Assembly (NCBI GenBank): GCA_035460165.1
Contig: DATHWW010000018.1
Coordinates: forward strand, 36,044 to 100,043
Direction: 5' to 3'
DNA: 64,000 nt
DNA from: MM2 sp035460165
GTDB lineage: Bacteria; Pseudomonadota; Gammaproteobacteria; Burkholderiales; Methylophilaceae
The notes beneath the pieces were generated by a model that had not been told where the DNA came from, made no database searches, and worked only from the letters and a program-made list of their open reading frames with translations. Positions 34,210-42,157 of the stretch are shown in pieces. Within the stretch, counting starts at the first letter, position 1; each line of letters starts with the position of its first letter. A program made the translations under genes and the position numbers.

Positions 34210-36131
34210 GACACCTCCATGTAAACGCTGCGCCGTAATTCGCTGCGGGTGGGGAGCGAGCCGAATTCCGGATGCTCGCGATCCAGCAGGTTGAAGCCGC
34301 TGACGGACAGGTTGACGCCCTTGGTGATCATCCAGCCGAGGCGCGCATCGAGCTCGGTGTAAGAAGGCACCTCGGACGTCGACAATCCGCCGATGGAGCG
34401 CAGCGTCAGGTCGAGCTCCATATTGCGCGGCAGATTCATCGACGAGCGCAGCGAGAACTGGTAGCGCGGATCTCTCTCGGAAGCGTCGACACTGGTGGTG
34501 TCGTCGCTGTCGGACGCTACTTCGAGGTCTTTTTTGAGATAGTTGTAACCGGCGCTGAGCCGCCACCAGTCATTGATGCGGTAATTGCCCCAGATCTCCA
34601 TGCCGTAGGTGTTCCCGCGCATCTTGTTGCCAAGCACGAAGGGCAGGCCGCCGCCAGGCGACAATTCGACGCTGCGCAGTTTGTCGTAGACGTTGTAGAA
34701 GGTTGAAACCGAGAACGACAGCTTGCTGGTCGGATCGGCGCGATAGCCGATTTCATAGGCGGTCAGCTCTTCCGAATCGAAATCTTCGTTGCCGATGAGC
34801 CGGAAAGGCGCGTTTGCCGGGATGAAGAACTCTGCGTCGATACGCGACGGCGTGCGCACCGCACGCGATATCGACGACCAGATCAGCGATTTTTCGTTCA
34901 GCTTCCACGCAATCCGCGCGCTCGGCTGGGTTTCCGTGCCGGTATAACTGTTGTGTTCGACCTTGACGCCCAGCGTCAGCTTGAGACGTTCGTCGAGGGC
35001 GATGCTGTCCTGCAAGAAAAGGTTGGCCAGCTTGAGGCTGCGATGGGTGGGCAGGAAGGCAAGCGCGGCCGAGTTCTCGACCTGGTCTTCCATCACGCGA
35101 TACCCCCCGCCCCATACGACATCGTGGCCCTGGCGCCAGCGGAAGCGATGCTGGATATCGAGATCGTAGGTATCAAGACGCTCTTGGAACACGCCGGGGA
35201 AATCGCGGCGCGTGCGGTCGAAATAGGCCTGTACCTGCAGGCTGTCGTCGCCGCCCAGTGCATGGTTCCAGCGGCCGAGCAGGTTGACACCTGAAAAAGT
35301 CTTATCGCTGCCGACGCGCTGGTCGGATTCGCCGTCGTAGAGGTCGCCCTGCAGCGTGAACTTATCGCCTGCGTCGTCGGAATCCAGCCGGAACCCTGCT
35401 TGCTGCTTATGCCAGCGGTCGTGCGCATCCGTGCCATTGGCGCGCTCGGTGCCGTCGCGTTCGAAGCCCTTGGCATAGACGCGGAAGGCAGTGTTGTCAT
35501 TCAGCTTGCCGCCATAGCGTGCCGCACCGCCGCGTTCCTCGGTGCCGGCCCCGGCGCTGAGCAGCGCGCCCTGCGTGTCGCGGGCCGAGCGGGTGATGAT
35601 GTTGATGACGCCGTTGACCGCGTTCGAGCCCCACAAGGCGCCGCCGGGGCCGCTGATCACCTCGATGCGCTCGACGTCCTGCAGCATCACATCCTGCACG
35701 TCCCAGAACACGCCGGAGAACAGCGGCGTGTATACCGTGCGGCCGTCGATGAGTACTAGCAGCTTGTTGGTGGTGGTCTCGTTGAATCCACGCGCGGTAA
35801 TCGCATATTGGCTGGCATCGATACGTGCCACCTGCAAATTGGGCGCCAGGCGCAGTACTTCCGGCACGCTGGTATAGCCGGAGCGGCGGATGTCTTCCTG
35901 AGTGATCACGAATACTGCCGCGGCCGCGTCGCTCAAGGATTCTTTTTTCTTGGAAACCGAAGAAATCTCAATGTTGGCGAGATCATCGATACTCATATGC
36001 GAAAAGTCGACAGTCTCTTCGTTTGCTGCGCCGAATGCCAGGCAAGGAATCAATAACAACATTCCTCCCGCCAGGCGCCGAACGGTCTTGACTAGCGTAA
36101 TACCGACTAAATAGTGTGCCGACTCTTTCAC
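34197..36131 (-). CDS. TonB-dependent outer-membrane receptor
   Basis: Outer-membrane barrel of 644 residues. GTG start at 36131 with GGGGAGG four bases upstream; an adjacent ATG is followed by a stop. A long signal peptide (ends CLAFGA near 35) precedes a TonB-box-like segment (DLANIEISSVSKKKESL) and the plug (VFVITQEDIRRSGYTSVPEVL, GSNAVNGVINIITRSA). The barrel ends with aromatic SWQF. The substrate is unknown; the small size resembles colicin-I-receptor-like proteins. Placement between the second cheW and yfiR implies a sensory rather than purely transport role, or uptake of the signal sensed by the receptors. Confidence 0.92.
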   Translation of the reverse strand: MKESAHYLVGITLVKTVRRLAGGMLLLIPCLAFGAANEETVDFSHMSIDDLANIEISSVSKKKESLSDAAAAVFVITQEDIRRSGYTSVPEVLRLAPNLQVARIDASQYAITARGFNETTTNKLLVLIDGRTVYTPLFSGVFWDVQDVMLQDVERIEVISGPGGALWGSNAVNGVINIITRSARDTQGALLSAGAGTEERGGAARYGGKLNDNTAFRVYAKGFERDGTERANGTDAHDRWHKQQAGFRLDSDDAGDKFTLQGDLYDGESDQRVGSDKTFSGVNLLGRWNHALGGDDSLQVQAYFDRTRRDFPGVFQERLDTYDLDIQHRFRWRQGHDVVWGGGYRVMEDQVENSAALAFLPTHRSLKLANLFLQDSIALDERLKLTLGVKVEHNSYTGTETQPSARIAWKLNEKSLIWSSISRAVRTPSRIDAEFFIPANAPFRLIGNEDFDSEELTAYEIGYRADPTSKLSFSVSTFYNVYDKLRSVELSPGGGLPFVLGNKMRGNTYGMEIWGNYRINDWWRLSAGYNYLKKDLEVASDSDDTTSVDASERDPRYQFSLRSSMNLPRNMELDLTLRSIGGLSTSEVPSYTELDARLGWMITKGVNLSVSGFNLLDREHPEFGSLPTRSELRRSVYMEVSWQF

Positions 36132-36149
36132 ATTGCCTCCCCGGGTTGA

Positions 36150-36169
36150 GCGCCGACTCTGTCCGGCGC
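36150..36169 (-). repeat. GC-rich hairpin between cheW and the TonB receptor gene
   Basis: GCGCCG (36150-36155) and CGGCGC (36164-36169) form a 6-bp stem with an 8-base loop in the 80-base gap inside the operon. No U-tract follows. It may lower read-through or protect mRNA ends so that receptor and core proteins are made in different amounts. Confidence 0.4.
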
Positions 36170-36211
36170 CTTCCTTGCGGTTGCAGATGCAGCGATGCTG
36201 CGTTTATTGCT

Positions 36212-36805
36212 TCAAGCCACTTCCTCGTGTATCACGATGTTGTCGCTATGCAAGAGTTTTGCTGCATCCAACACCACCACCCCTTCGGCGGTGATGCCCT
36301 TGAGATAGTCTTCACGCACGCCGGTCAGCGTGGGCAGCACCGGCTCGATTTCGTGCAGCGGAATGTTCTGCACGCCGAGAATCGCGTCTGCCAGGATGCC
36401 GAACTCCATCATCCCGTCCGAGAGGATGACTATCTTGTTAAGGTCGGTCAGGCCTTTAACTGGCAGTTCGAACAGCTGCTTGAGATCGATCACCGACATC
36501 ACCTGGCCGCGTACATTGACGATGCCGGCGACGAAAGCCGGAGTACAAGGCAGCAGCGTTAGATCCTTCAGCGGATAGACTTCGCGCACATAAGCCGTTT
36601 CGATGGCATAGGTTTCGTAGGCCAGAAGCAGCATTACCACCTCGATCACGGCAGCCGAGGTCTCCTCTTCCGGCGGTTGCGCCAGCTGGCGGGCGCGCTC
36701 CCGCAGAACATCGTTGCTTGCACTTATAGCCGCAGCCATGTCCTGCACAACCGTTTTGCTCGTCCTGGCGCGTTTTGGTTTTTGCGGGGGCGTTTCAGGT
36801 GTCAT
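36212..36805 (-). CDS. CheW-domain coupling protein (WspD-like)
   Basis: Scaffold protein of 197 residues that links receptors to the CheA-like kinase. The CheW domain begins near residue 58 (MLLLAYETYAIETAYVREV) and contains PAFVAGIVNVRGQVMSVIDL. About 55 extra residues at the N-terminus (KPKRARTSKTVVQDMAAAI) are Lys/Arg rich and then helical. It overlaps the CheR stop by four bases. Position (second CheW, directly after CheR) matches WspD. With the shorter CheW at 38177 the system has two non-identical couplers. Confidence 0.92.
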   Translation of the reverse strand: MTPETPPQKPKRARTSKTVVQDMAAAISASNDVLRERARQLAQPPEEETSAAVIEVVMLLLAYETYAIETAYVREVYPLKDLTLLPCTPAFVAGIVNVRGQVMSVIDLKQLFELPVKGLTDLNKIVILSDGMMEFGILADAILGVQNIPLHEIEPVLPTLTGVREDYLKGITAEGVVVLDAAKLLHSDNIVIHEEVA

Positions 36806-38175
36806 GCCGCTTTATCCTCTTTACGCATTCCGCTGCGGATGATTTCCATCAGTCGGCCATAGGTCAGTCCGTCGGACTCCGGTAGCAGGTCATCTTCCCG
36901 GTGTTTTCCCAGAATCAGCAGCGCGTTATCGAAGTGCTTTGCCGCCGCGTGCGGTTTGTGTTGGTCACGATAAATGTTGCCGAGCGCGAAGTGGGCGAGC
37001 ACGAATTCCGGGTCAAGAAAGAGCGCGCGTTTGTGCGCAGTCGCAGCTTCCGGAGTGCGCCCAAGTTCCTGCAGGATTGTCCCCAGCAGATAATGGCCGA
37101 CCGAGTTGAGCCGATCCGTTTCCACAGCCCGTTCGCAACACTCCCGCGCGGCCGGTAATTCGCCGCGATTGGCGTGGGCTCTTGCTTTCTGAAGCATCGC
37201 CTGCGCGTCGAGCTTTTCCACGATGGCGGCAGGCTTGGGATTGACTGTTGTTCTGCGAGGTTTGGGCCGGATCGTTTCGACAACGCTGGCGGATGCCGTG
37301 GCTGCGAGTTGTTCCGGTTTTTGTCGAACGCTGCTTTTCTGGTGCAGGATGGCGCCCGGCAGGTAGGCCGGAACGAAGCGTGCGAAAGAGGTCTGCGAGA
37401 TTTCCGATGGGCTGACCGCCAGCCAGCCGTTTTCCACCAATGATTGATAGTGTTTTTCAACTACCCTTGCGGCCATGTCTGGCGAGAAATACATCAATAC
37501 ATTGCGGCAGAACACCATATCCATGGTGCTGGTGTTGCTGTCCAGCGAAGGGTACGCGTCGTCAGCCAGATTGAGATAGGTGAAGGTGACCATCTTGCTA
37601 ACGTCGGGAATGATTTCATACAGGTTTTTGCCGGTCTTCATGAAATAGCGTTCGCGCAGCCATGGCGGCGCGTTGCGGAAGGACCATTCGCCATAAATCC
37701 CGGCAGCGGCTTTCTCCAGCGCCTGCGGATTGATGTCCGTGCCCAGTACGGTGATGTTCCACTCGGCAATGTCGGGAAGCATGCGGTGCAGCAGGATGGC
37801 GAGGGAATATGCCTCCTCCCCGGTCGAGCAGCCGGCGCTCCAGAGTCTCAGCTGCCGCGTGGACTGTCGCCGTGCCGTAACGAGTGTGGGAAGGACGTGG
37901 TGCTGGAGCGCTTCGAACACCTGCGGTTCACGGAAGAAGTAAGTCTCGCCTATGGTCAGGTGGCGCGCGAGTAATTCGATTTGTTGCCTGTTTAGTGGAT
38001 GCGACAGCAGTTGGGCGATATAGTCCGGGAGATTGCTGAAATGCAACTCGTGCGCCATGCGATGCAGCCCGCGCAGCAGGTCCGGCCAGCGTTCCTGCGG
38101 GAAATGCAGGCCGATCTGCCGGGCGAGAAGGTCACTCAGCGCAGGTAGTAACGGTAAGCAACGGGAGTGTTCCAT
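36802..38175 (-). CDS. cheR: CheR methyltransferase with C-terminal TPR repeats (WspC-like)
   Basis: S-adenosylmethionine-dependent chemoreceptor glutamate methyltransferase, 457 residues from the ATG at 38175 (GGAG seven bases upstream). Residues 1-75 are the helical N-domain; the SAM site is LWSAGCSTGEEAYSLAI (111-127); GTDINPQALEKA and VFCRNVLMYF complete the fold by about 275. A linker follows, then three TPR-like units at about 335-430. A CheR-TPR fusion is typical of WspC and other non-flagellar systems, where TPRs help reach receptors lacking a pentapeptide tether. All four receptors here lack one. Confidence 0.93.
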   Translation of the reverse strand: MEHSRCLPLLPALSDLLARQIGLHFPQERWPDLLRGLHRMAHELHFSNLPDYIAQLLSHPLNRQQIELLARHLTIGETYFFREPQVFEALQHHVLPTLVTARRQSTRQLRLWSAGCSTGEEAYSLAILLHRMLPDIAEWNITVLGTDINPQALEKAAAGIYGEWSFRNAPPWLRERYFMKTGKNLYEIIPDVSKMVTFTYLNLADDAYPSLDSNTSTMDMVFCRNVLMYFSPDMAARVVEKHYQSLVENGWLAVSPSEISQTSFARFVPAYLPGAILHQKSSVRQKPEQLAATASASVVETIRPKPRRTTVNPKPAAIVEKLDAQAMLQKARAHANRGELPAARECCERAVETDRLNSVGHYLLGTILQELGRTPEAATAHKRALFLDPEFVLAHFALGNIYRDQHKPHAAAKHFDNALLILGKHREDDLLPESDGLTYGRLMEIIRSGMRKEDKAA

Positions 38176-38176
38176 G

Positions 38177-38623
38177 TCATGTCTCCAGCGCCTGATCCAG
38201 GAGGGTTTCCTCTTCCAGCGAAAGGAAGCGGTCGAGGTCATGGATCAACATCATGCCGTCTTTCAGCCGGACGACGCCGGAGACATAATCCATGTCCGGC
38301 AAAATGGCATCCGCATCGGCGATATCCGCCGGAGCGCATTCGATGACGCCTTCCACGCTGTCCACTACCAACGCCACGCTTCGCCGCCAAGTGCGACCGA
38401 TGACAATATGGTCGGCAGGCGACAGTGGGTGCGTCGGCAAGCCGAAGCAATGTCTGAGGTCGATGACCGGATGGACGATGCCGTGCACATTGACGATACC
38501 CATGATTTTTGCCGGCGCTCCGGGCAATGGCGTAACCGCCACGGCACGGTAGCTGCGCTCCACCGCTACCAGCGGCAGCGCGCATTTCCAATCGTCCAGT
38601 CTGAACATCAGCAATGAAGTCAT
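38177..38623 (-). CDS. CheW-domain coupling protein (WspB-like)
   Basis: First gene of the signalling operon: a 148-residue stand-alone CheW coupler. The domain spans almost all of the protein (MFRLDDWKCALPLVAVERSY, then IMGIVNVHGIVHPVIDL and VVDSVEGVIE). Its stop codon is one base from the cheR start. An AAGGTG site lies eight bases before the ATG. The long 5' region contains four adjacent hairpins and no other gene before the DUF2069 gene. Confidence 0.92.
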   Translation of the reverse strand: MTSLLMFRLDDWKCALPLVAVERSYRAVAVTPLPGAPAKIMGIVNVHGIVHPVIDLRHCFGLPTHPLSPADHIVIGRTWRRSVALVVDSVEGVIECAPADIADADAILPDMDYVSGVVRLKDGMMLIHDLDRFLSLEEETLLDQALET

Positions 38624-38994
38624 AGGCGCACCTTTGCCGAACGGCCCGGCGAAGCGGGTTCAAATTGAGGATAAAACGGGAAAAAACGGAAAGAAACTGC
38701 CAAATCGAGGTATGCAGCGATCCTTAAACCAGATTTTTTACTGGTTGGGCTCGCCCTGCGCTTACGGGCGTGCGGTTTCCCGCCTATGAACGTGCCATTC
38801 ATGCTCATTTAAGCTTCTTCTTGGTTTTATTATTAACAAGATGAACTTAACGCGCCTATCAAGCAGTGGCGCCGCTCTTGTTTGCGACAGCCACGAAATC
38901 AGCATAGCATTTTTTAAAAAATATTTACATTTTTAAACATGCAGTTATGCGTAGTGGGTAATGAATGACTGTAATAATTTCGCAATGCGAAAAA
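38624..38994. other. gene-free leader and promoter region of the signalling operon
   Basis: About 370 bases separating cheW from the DUF2069 gene. A short minus-strand frame (38620-38808) reads through the hairpin cluster and looks non-coding. The part from 38900 to 38960 is AT-rich (TTTTTTAAAAAATATTTACA) and may hold the promoter, but no single -35/-10 pair stands out. The structured part is described separately. Confidence 0.6.
38727..38802 (-). ncRNA. candidate structured RNA leader: four consecutive hairpins
   Basis: Four perfect stem-loops lie almost end to end within 76 bases: ATGAA/TTCAT (38786-38802, 7-base loop), GCGG/CCGC (38772-38783, loop GAAA on the minus strand), CGCCC/GGGCG (38752-38770, 9-base loop), and AACCAG/CTGGTT (38727-38746, 8-base loop). 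The gaps are 2, 1 and 5 bases. On the minus strand they would be in the 5' leader, ending 104 bases before the cheW start. No known riboswitch consensus was matched. Confidence 0.4.
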
Positions 38995-39336
38995 TCAGGC
39001 ATATTTTGCAGAGATTCGAGCGTAAAAGATGGCGCTAATAAAGAAGGCGAGTGCCAGCAGGACTTCAATTCCGGCCAATCCGGCAGACAGTCCGGAATCT
39101 GAGTAGGCGCGTACTGTGCCCTCCGTGAACCAGAGCAGAATGAACATCGAGGACCATTGGTAGGTATAGCGTTTACCTCGCAGGATACCGAACAAAGGCA
39201 GCAATAACGGGGCTGCCTTCAGTATCAGCAGCGTACCGCCAGGACGCAGCGGTGCCAGCCAGCCTTCCCATGCCAGGCATAGCAGAATGAGGGCGATCAG
39301 GCTGGTGCTTGCCGTGAGGCGCAGAGCGGCGATCAT
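38995..39336 (-). CDS. DUF2069 membrane protein
   Basis: Small integral membrane protein of 113 residues with about four hydrophobic segments (near 9-25, 36-52, 61-75, 87-105). The ILRGKRYTYQWSSMFILLWFTEG stretch (the TYQW..M..LLWFTEG pattern) is characteristic of DUF2069, widespread in beta- and gammaproteobacteria and without known function. It is coupled to the upstream HugZ-like gene by a four-base overlap. Confidence 0.85.
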   Translation of the reverse strand: MIAALRLTASTSLIALILLCLAWEGWLAPLRPGGTLLILKAAPLLLPLFGILRGKRYTYQWSSMFILLWFTEGTVRAYSDSGLSAGLAGIEVLLALAFFISAIFYARISAKYA

Positions 39337-40034
39337 GCGCGGGACGCTTTCGCCAGGGCCACCAGCGCTACGCGTGCCATTTGCGCATCGGTAACCGGGG
39401 TGTCGAACGAAAAGCGCAGCAGGCAGCCGTCCGCCGTCACGTCGAATCCGTCGGTGTCTATGCCGGTCATTGCAATAGTCGCCGCGTCCGTGCCGTGGAC
39501 ATGGCGGCAGTAGGCGCGCAGGTTTTCGGCATGGTCGGCATTCATATGGTCGAGTATTGCCGCTTCCTGCTCTGCCAAGCTGTTGGCCGGCGGGCGCAAA
39601 TCCTGGCCGGGAATCCAGTGAATCTTGCCGAAGCCGCCGATATAGCGCGCCTGCTTCACCGCAATACGATAAAACTGGAAGTCGTGCATGTCGAAATAGC
39701 TCTCGGCTTGCGGAAAATACCGCAGATAACGTGCGCGCAACCCATCGTCCTTGGGCGCGATTGCCGCATCGCCCACCAGCGTCAACCGCGCGCCGGCTTG
39801 CATGTCTGGGCTTGCCGGGTCGAATGCAATCAGCGAGACGCGAGCGTCGGCCTGAATGTTTTTGGTATGCTCGGCAATGGTCGAAATCAGGATCAGCGGG
39901 TTTCCCTCATGATCCAGCACAAAGGGAGCGATCGAACCGAAAGGATAGCCTTCCAGCCGTGCCGAAATCGTGGAAAGCACGCCGCTATGCGTAGCGTAAA
40001 GGAGTTTGCGGGCGTCCGCTGCTGTCTGGTTCAT
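39333..40034 (-). CDS. HugZ-like haem-binding protein (pyridoxamine-oxidase fold plus DUF2470)
   Basis: Cytoplasmic split-barrel protein of 233 residues. The N-terminal flavin-reductase-like barrel (about 1-145, with SRVSLIAF-like core) is followed by a DUF2470 domain (about 150-230) marked by AILDHMNADHAENLRAYC. HugZ proteins bind and degrade haem for iron supply; others in this group only bind haem or flavin, so catalytic activity is not certain. No haem-uptake genes adjoin it. Its stop overlaps the DUF2069 start. Confidence 0.82.
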   Translation of the reverse strand: MNQTAADARKLLYATHSGVLSTISARLEGYPFGSIAPFVLDHEGNPLILISTIAEHTKNIQADARVSLIAFDPASPDMQAGARLTLVGDAAIAPKDDGLRARYLRYFPQAESYFDMHDFQFYRIAVKQARYIGGFGKIHWIPGQDLRPPANSLAEQEAAILDHMNADHAENLRAYCRHVHGTDAATIAMTGIDTDGFDVTADGCLLRFSFDTPVTDAQMARVALVALAKASRA

Positions 40035-40176
40035 GAGTTATCCGAAGCGCAGACGTGATGGCCTGCGACGTGAGGGCGAAATTCCGTAAGGCATGCTCTG
40101 TGCCGATGGAGCCGAATGGGGATGCAGCCCAAGCCGTGAGGCGCGAAGCGGGGGCAAGGCAGGCGAGGACGCAGTT

Positions 40177-40773
40177 TCATTCGACGTTTAATTTTAGCGC
40201 CGTTTCCGCCAGCCGTTTGCCCAGCACGATGCACAGCTTGCGCTCGGCATCGGTGATCGGCTTGTCACCCATCGTGCCCGCCACATGACTGGCGCCGTAG
40301 GGGGTGCCGCCTGCGGTGGTGGAGGATAGTTCTGCTTCAGAGTAAGGCAAGCCGAGGATCATCATGCCGTGATGCATCAGTGGCAGCATCATGGAGATCA
40401 GCGTCGATTCCTGTCCGCCATGCATCGAGCCAGTCGAGGTGAAGAGCGCTGCCGGCTTGCCGACAAGCGTACCGTTCATCCACAGGCCGGAAGTGCCGTC
40501 GAGGAAGTATTTGAGCGGTGCCGCCATGTTGCCGAAACGTGTGGGGCTGCCCAGCGCCAGGCCGGCGCATTCTTCCAGATCCTTCAATTCGGCATAAGGC
40601 GCACCGCTCTCGGGAATTTCACTATCGGTGGCTTCGCAGACGGTGGAAACGCGCGGTACGGTACGGATGCGCGCTTTCGCGCCGGGTACGCTTTCCACGC
40701 CGCGTGCAATCAGTTGAGCCATGTCGCGCACCGAGCCGCCGTGCGAGTAATAGAGTATGAGAATGTCGGTCAT
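40177..40773 (-). CDS. wrbA: NAD(P)H:quinone oxidoreductase WrbA
   Basis: FMN-binding flavodoxin-like quinone reductase of 198 residues that reduces quinones by two electrons, avoiding semiquinone radicals. WrbA motifs: LYYSHGGSVRDMAQ in the phosphate-binding loop, LGSPTRFGNMAAP, FTSTGSMHGGQE, and GTPYGASHVAG. The 142 bases to the HugZ-like gene hold no recognised feature. It is divergent from the small exported protein at 40858. Confidence 0.95.
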   Translation of the reverse strand: MTDILILYYSHGGSVRDMAQLIARGVESVPGAKARIRTVPRVSTVCEATDSEIPESGAPYAELKDLEECAGLALGSPTRFGNMAAPLKYFLDGTSGLWMNGTLVGKPAALFTSTGSMHGGQESTLISMMLPLMHHGMMILGLPYSEAELSSTTAGGTPYGASHVAGTMGDKPITDAERKLCIVLGKRLAETALKLNVE

Positions 40774-40857
40774 GGTTGTATTTTACTGGAATCGCGCATA
40801 CGCATCCGCCGGGATTGACGATAGAATTTCGAATCTTTCCATTTTTGAGAACTCACC

Positions 40858-41166
40858 ATGTCTTTCGCCAGAATGCTCCCTTACGTTTTCGTCGTGACGA
40901 TGTGCGTGTCGCCGGCGTTTGCTGCCGATGCGCCGGGTGAGCGGGTGGAAGCGACGACCGCAGCCGGGGATAAGGTCATCCTGCACCCCAACGGCCGCTG
41001 GGAGTTCGTCGATACGCAAAAAGCCAAGGCTGCGAAAGAGGTGGCCCAGCAGTACCCTGAAAACCAGGGGTGCCCACCCGGCTGGCGAGGCGGTTTGTTG
41101 GGTTTTGGCCGCTGCGTTCCTCCCACCGACAAGGATTTCAATCGCGGCTCCATGATCGGCAAGTAG
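40858..41166 (+). CDS. small exported protein of unknown function
   Basis: Periplasmic protein of 102 residues with a signal peptide ending near SPAFA/ADAP (about residue 22). The mature part has a short repeat-like motif KVILHPNGRWEFVD seen in several uncharacterised exported proteins, then a charged segment and a Gly/Cys-containing tail (QGCPPGWRGGLLGFGRCVPP) whose two cysteines could pair. The function is unknown. It stands alone and is followed by a weak terminator-like hairpin. Confidence 0.75.
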   Translation: MSFARMLPYVFVVTMCVSPAFAADAPGERVEATTAAGDKVILHPNGRWEFVDTQKAKAAKEVAQQYPENQGCPPGWRGGLLGFGRCVPPTDKDFNRGSMIGK

Positions 41167-41249
41167 CACTTGCTCGACTGGGCTCGCACAATTCCATCGG
41201 ACGTGCTGCTGGCCTGATTCGCCATTGTCCTGGTAGCCCGCTTCCTGAC

Positions 41250-41271
41250 AATGGGGTGAATAACCCCGTTT
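41250..41271 (+). terminator. weak terminator-like hairpin
   Basis: AATGGGG and CCCCGTT pair as a 7-bp stem with one G-U pair around TGAATAA, followed by TCTC rather than a clean T-run. It lies about 85 bases after the small exported protein. Confidence 0.4.
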
Positions 41272-41396
41272 CTCGGATTCTAAGAATATTCCTAATATAA
41301 AGACTTATTGATTTAAGTGATTGCCTATATCCGGCTATGGTCTTATGGGCTTAAATGTCCAGATTGTTTCGATGAGTAAATGTAGATAGGTTTTAT

Positions 41397-42086
41397 ATGA
41401 AAATAATAAGAACATGGCTTACCGCCGTTGCCTTGACCTCTATTTCCCCCATGGTGGCCCATGCCGAAACCATAGAGGATGGGCGTATTTGGCTTAACCT
41501 GACCATGCAGGGTGACCTGCCTGCCGAGAAATGGCGTTGGTATGCCGAGCTCCAGCCGCGCTGGCGCGAGGAGGGACGTGATCTCGACGCGGTGATTGTG
41601 CGTCCTGCGGTGTATTACAAGCTGAGCGATGCGAGCAGTATCTGGGCAGGCTACGGCTATATTCCCAGCTATCCGGATTCCGGCGGCATGCGTTACGAGA
41701 ATCGCCTGTGGCAACAATTCCTGCACACATTCGCGCCCTGGAACGGCGTCCAGTTTTCCAGCCGCACGCGGCTCGAGGAGCGTCGGCTGGAGGATGCGGA
41801 CGATACCGGTTACCGCTTGCGGCAAATGGTGCGAGCGAGCCATCCGATTGCGTCGTATCCCAAGCTGGCCGCGGTCGTTTGGGATGAAGTGTTCTACAAC
41901 CTGAACGATACCGATTGGGGCGCACGTGAAGCATTCGATCAGAACCGCGCCTTTGTCGGGCTTTCCTATGCTGTATCCGAAACGGCCAAGGTCGAGGCGG
42001 GATACTTGAACCAGTATGTCAACGGCGCGACTACCGACAAAATGAACCATGTCCTTTCGGCCACATTTTCGGTCAATTTCCAGTAG
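41397..42086 (+). CDS. DUF2490 outer-membrane beta-barrel protein
   Basis: Exported protein of 229 residues with a signal peptide ending at AHAET (about residue 24). The rest is alternating strands typical of DUF2490: IWLNLTMQGDL, WRWYAELQPRWREEG, VIVRPAVYYKL, SIWAGYGYIPSY, ENRLWQQFLHTF, FSSRTRLEERR, and a terminal strand ending in VNFQ. An outer-membrane barrel of about ten strands is likely; the function is unknown. It is a single-gene unit followed by a strong hairpin terminator shared with convergent purB. Confidence 0.85.
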   Translation: MKIIRTWLTAVALTSISPMVAHAETIEDGRIWLNLTMQGDLPAEKWRWYAELQPRWREEGRDLDAVIVRPAVYYKLSDASSIWAGYGYIPSYPDSGGMRYENRLWQQFLHTFAPWNGVQFSSRTRLEERRLEDADDTGYRLRQMVRASHPIASYPKLAAVVWDEVFYNLNDTDWGAREAFDQNRAFVGLSYAVSETAKVEAGYLNQYVNGATTDKMNHVLSATFSVNFQ

Positions 42087-42113
42087 TCCGATATCCAGGC
42101 AGGCACCAAATGA

Positions 42114-42137
42114 AAACGCCGGCGAGAGCCGGCGTTT
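42114..42137. terminator. bidirectional terminator between the DUF2490 gene and purB
   Basis: AAACGCCGGC (42114-42123) pairs with GCCGGCGTTT (42128-42137) around a GAGA tetraloop, a 10-bp stem between convergent genes. The A/T ends give short U-runs in both directions. Confidence 0.8.
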
Positions 42138-42157
42138 GAGTGATATGAGACAGCGCT

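Noticed and set aside
38727..38802. GEMM-type c-di-GMP riboswitch in the operon leader
   Set aside because: The GAAA tetraloop was suggestive, but the conserved core sequences around the GEMM stems are not present in the expected order.
38620..38808. 62-codon minus-strand frame in the chemosensory leader
   Set aside because: It reads through four hairpins and overlaps the cheW start; the translation has no recognisable features. RNA structure is the better explanation.
41311..41323. 13-base string ATTTAAGTGATTG shared with 49712-49724
   Set aside because: Both copies are in AT-rich spacers, but a shared 13-mer within 64 kb is expected by chance and the flanks do not align.
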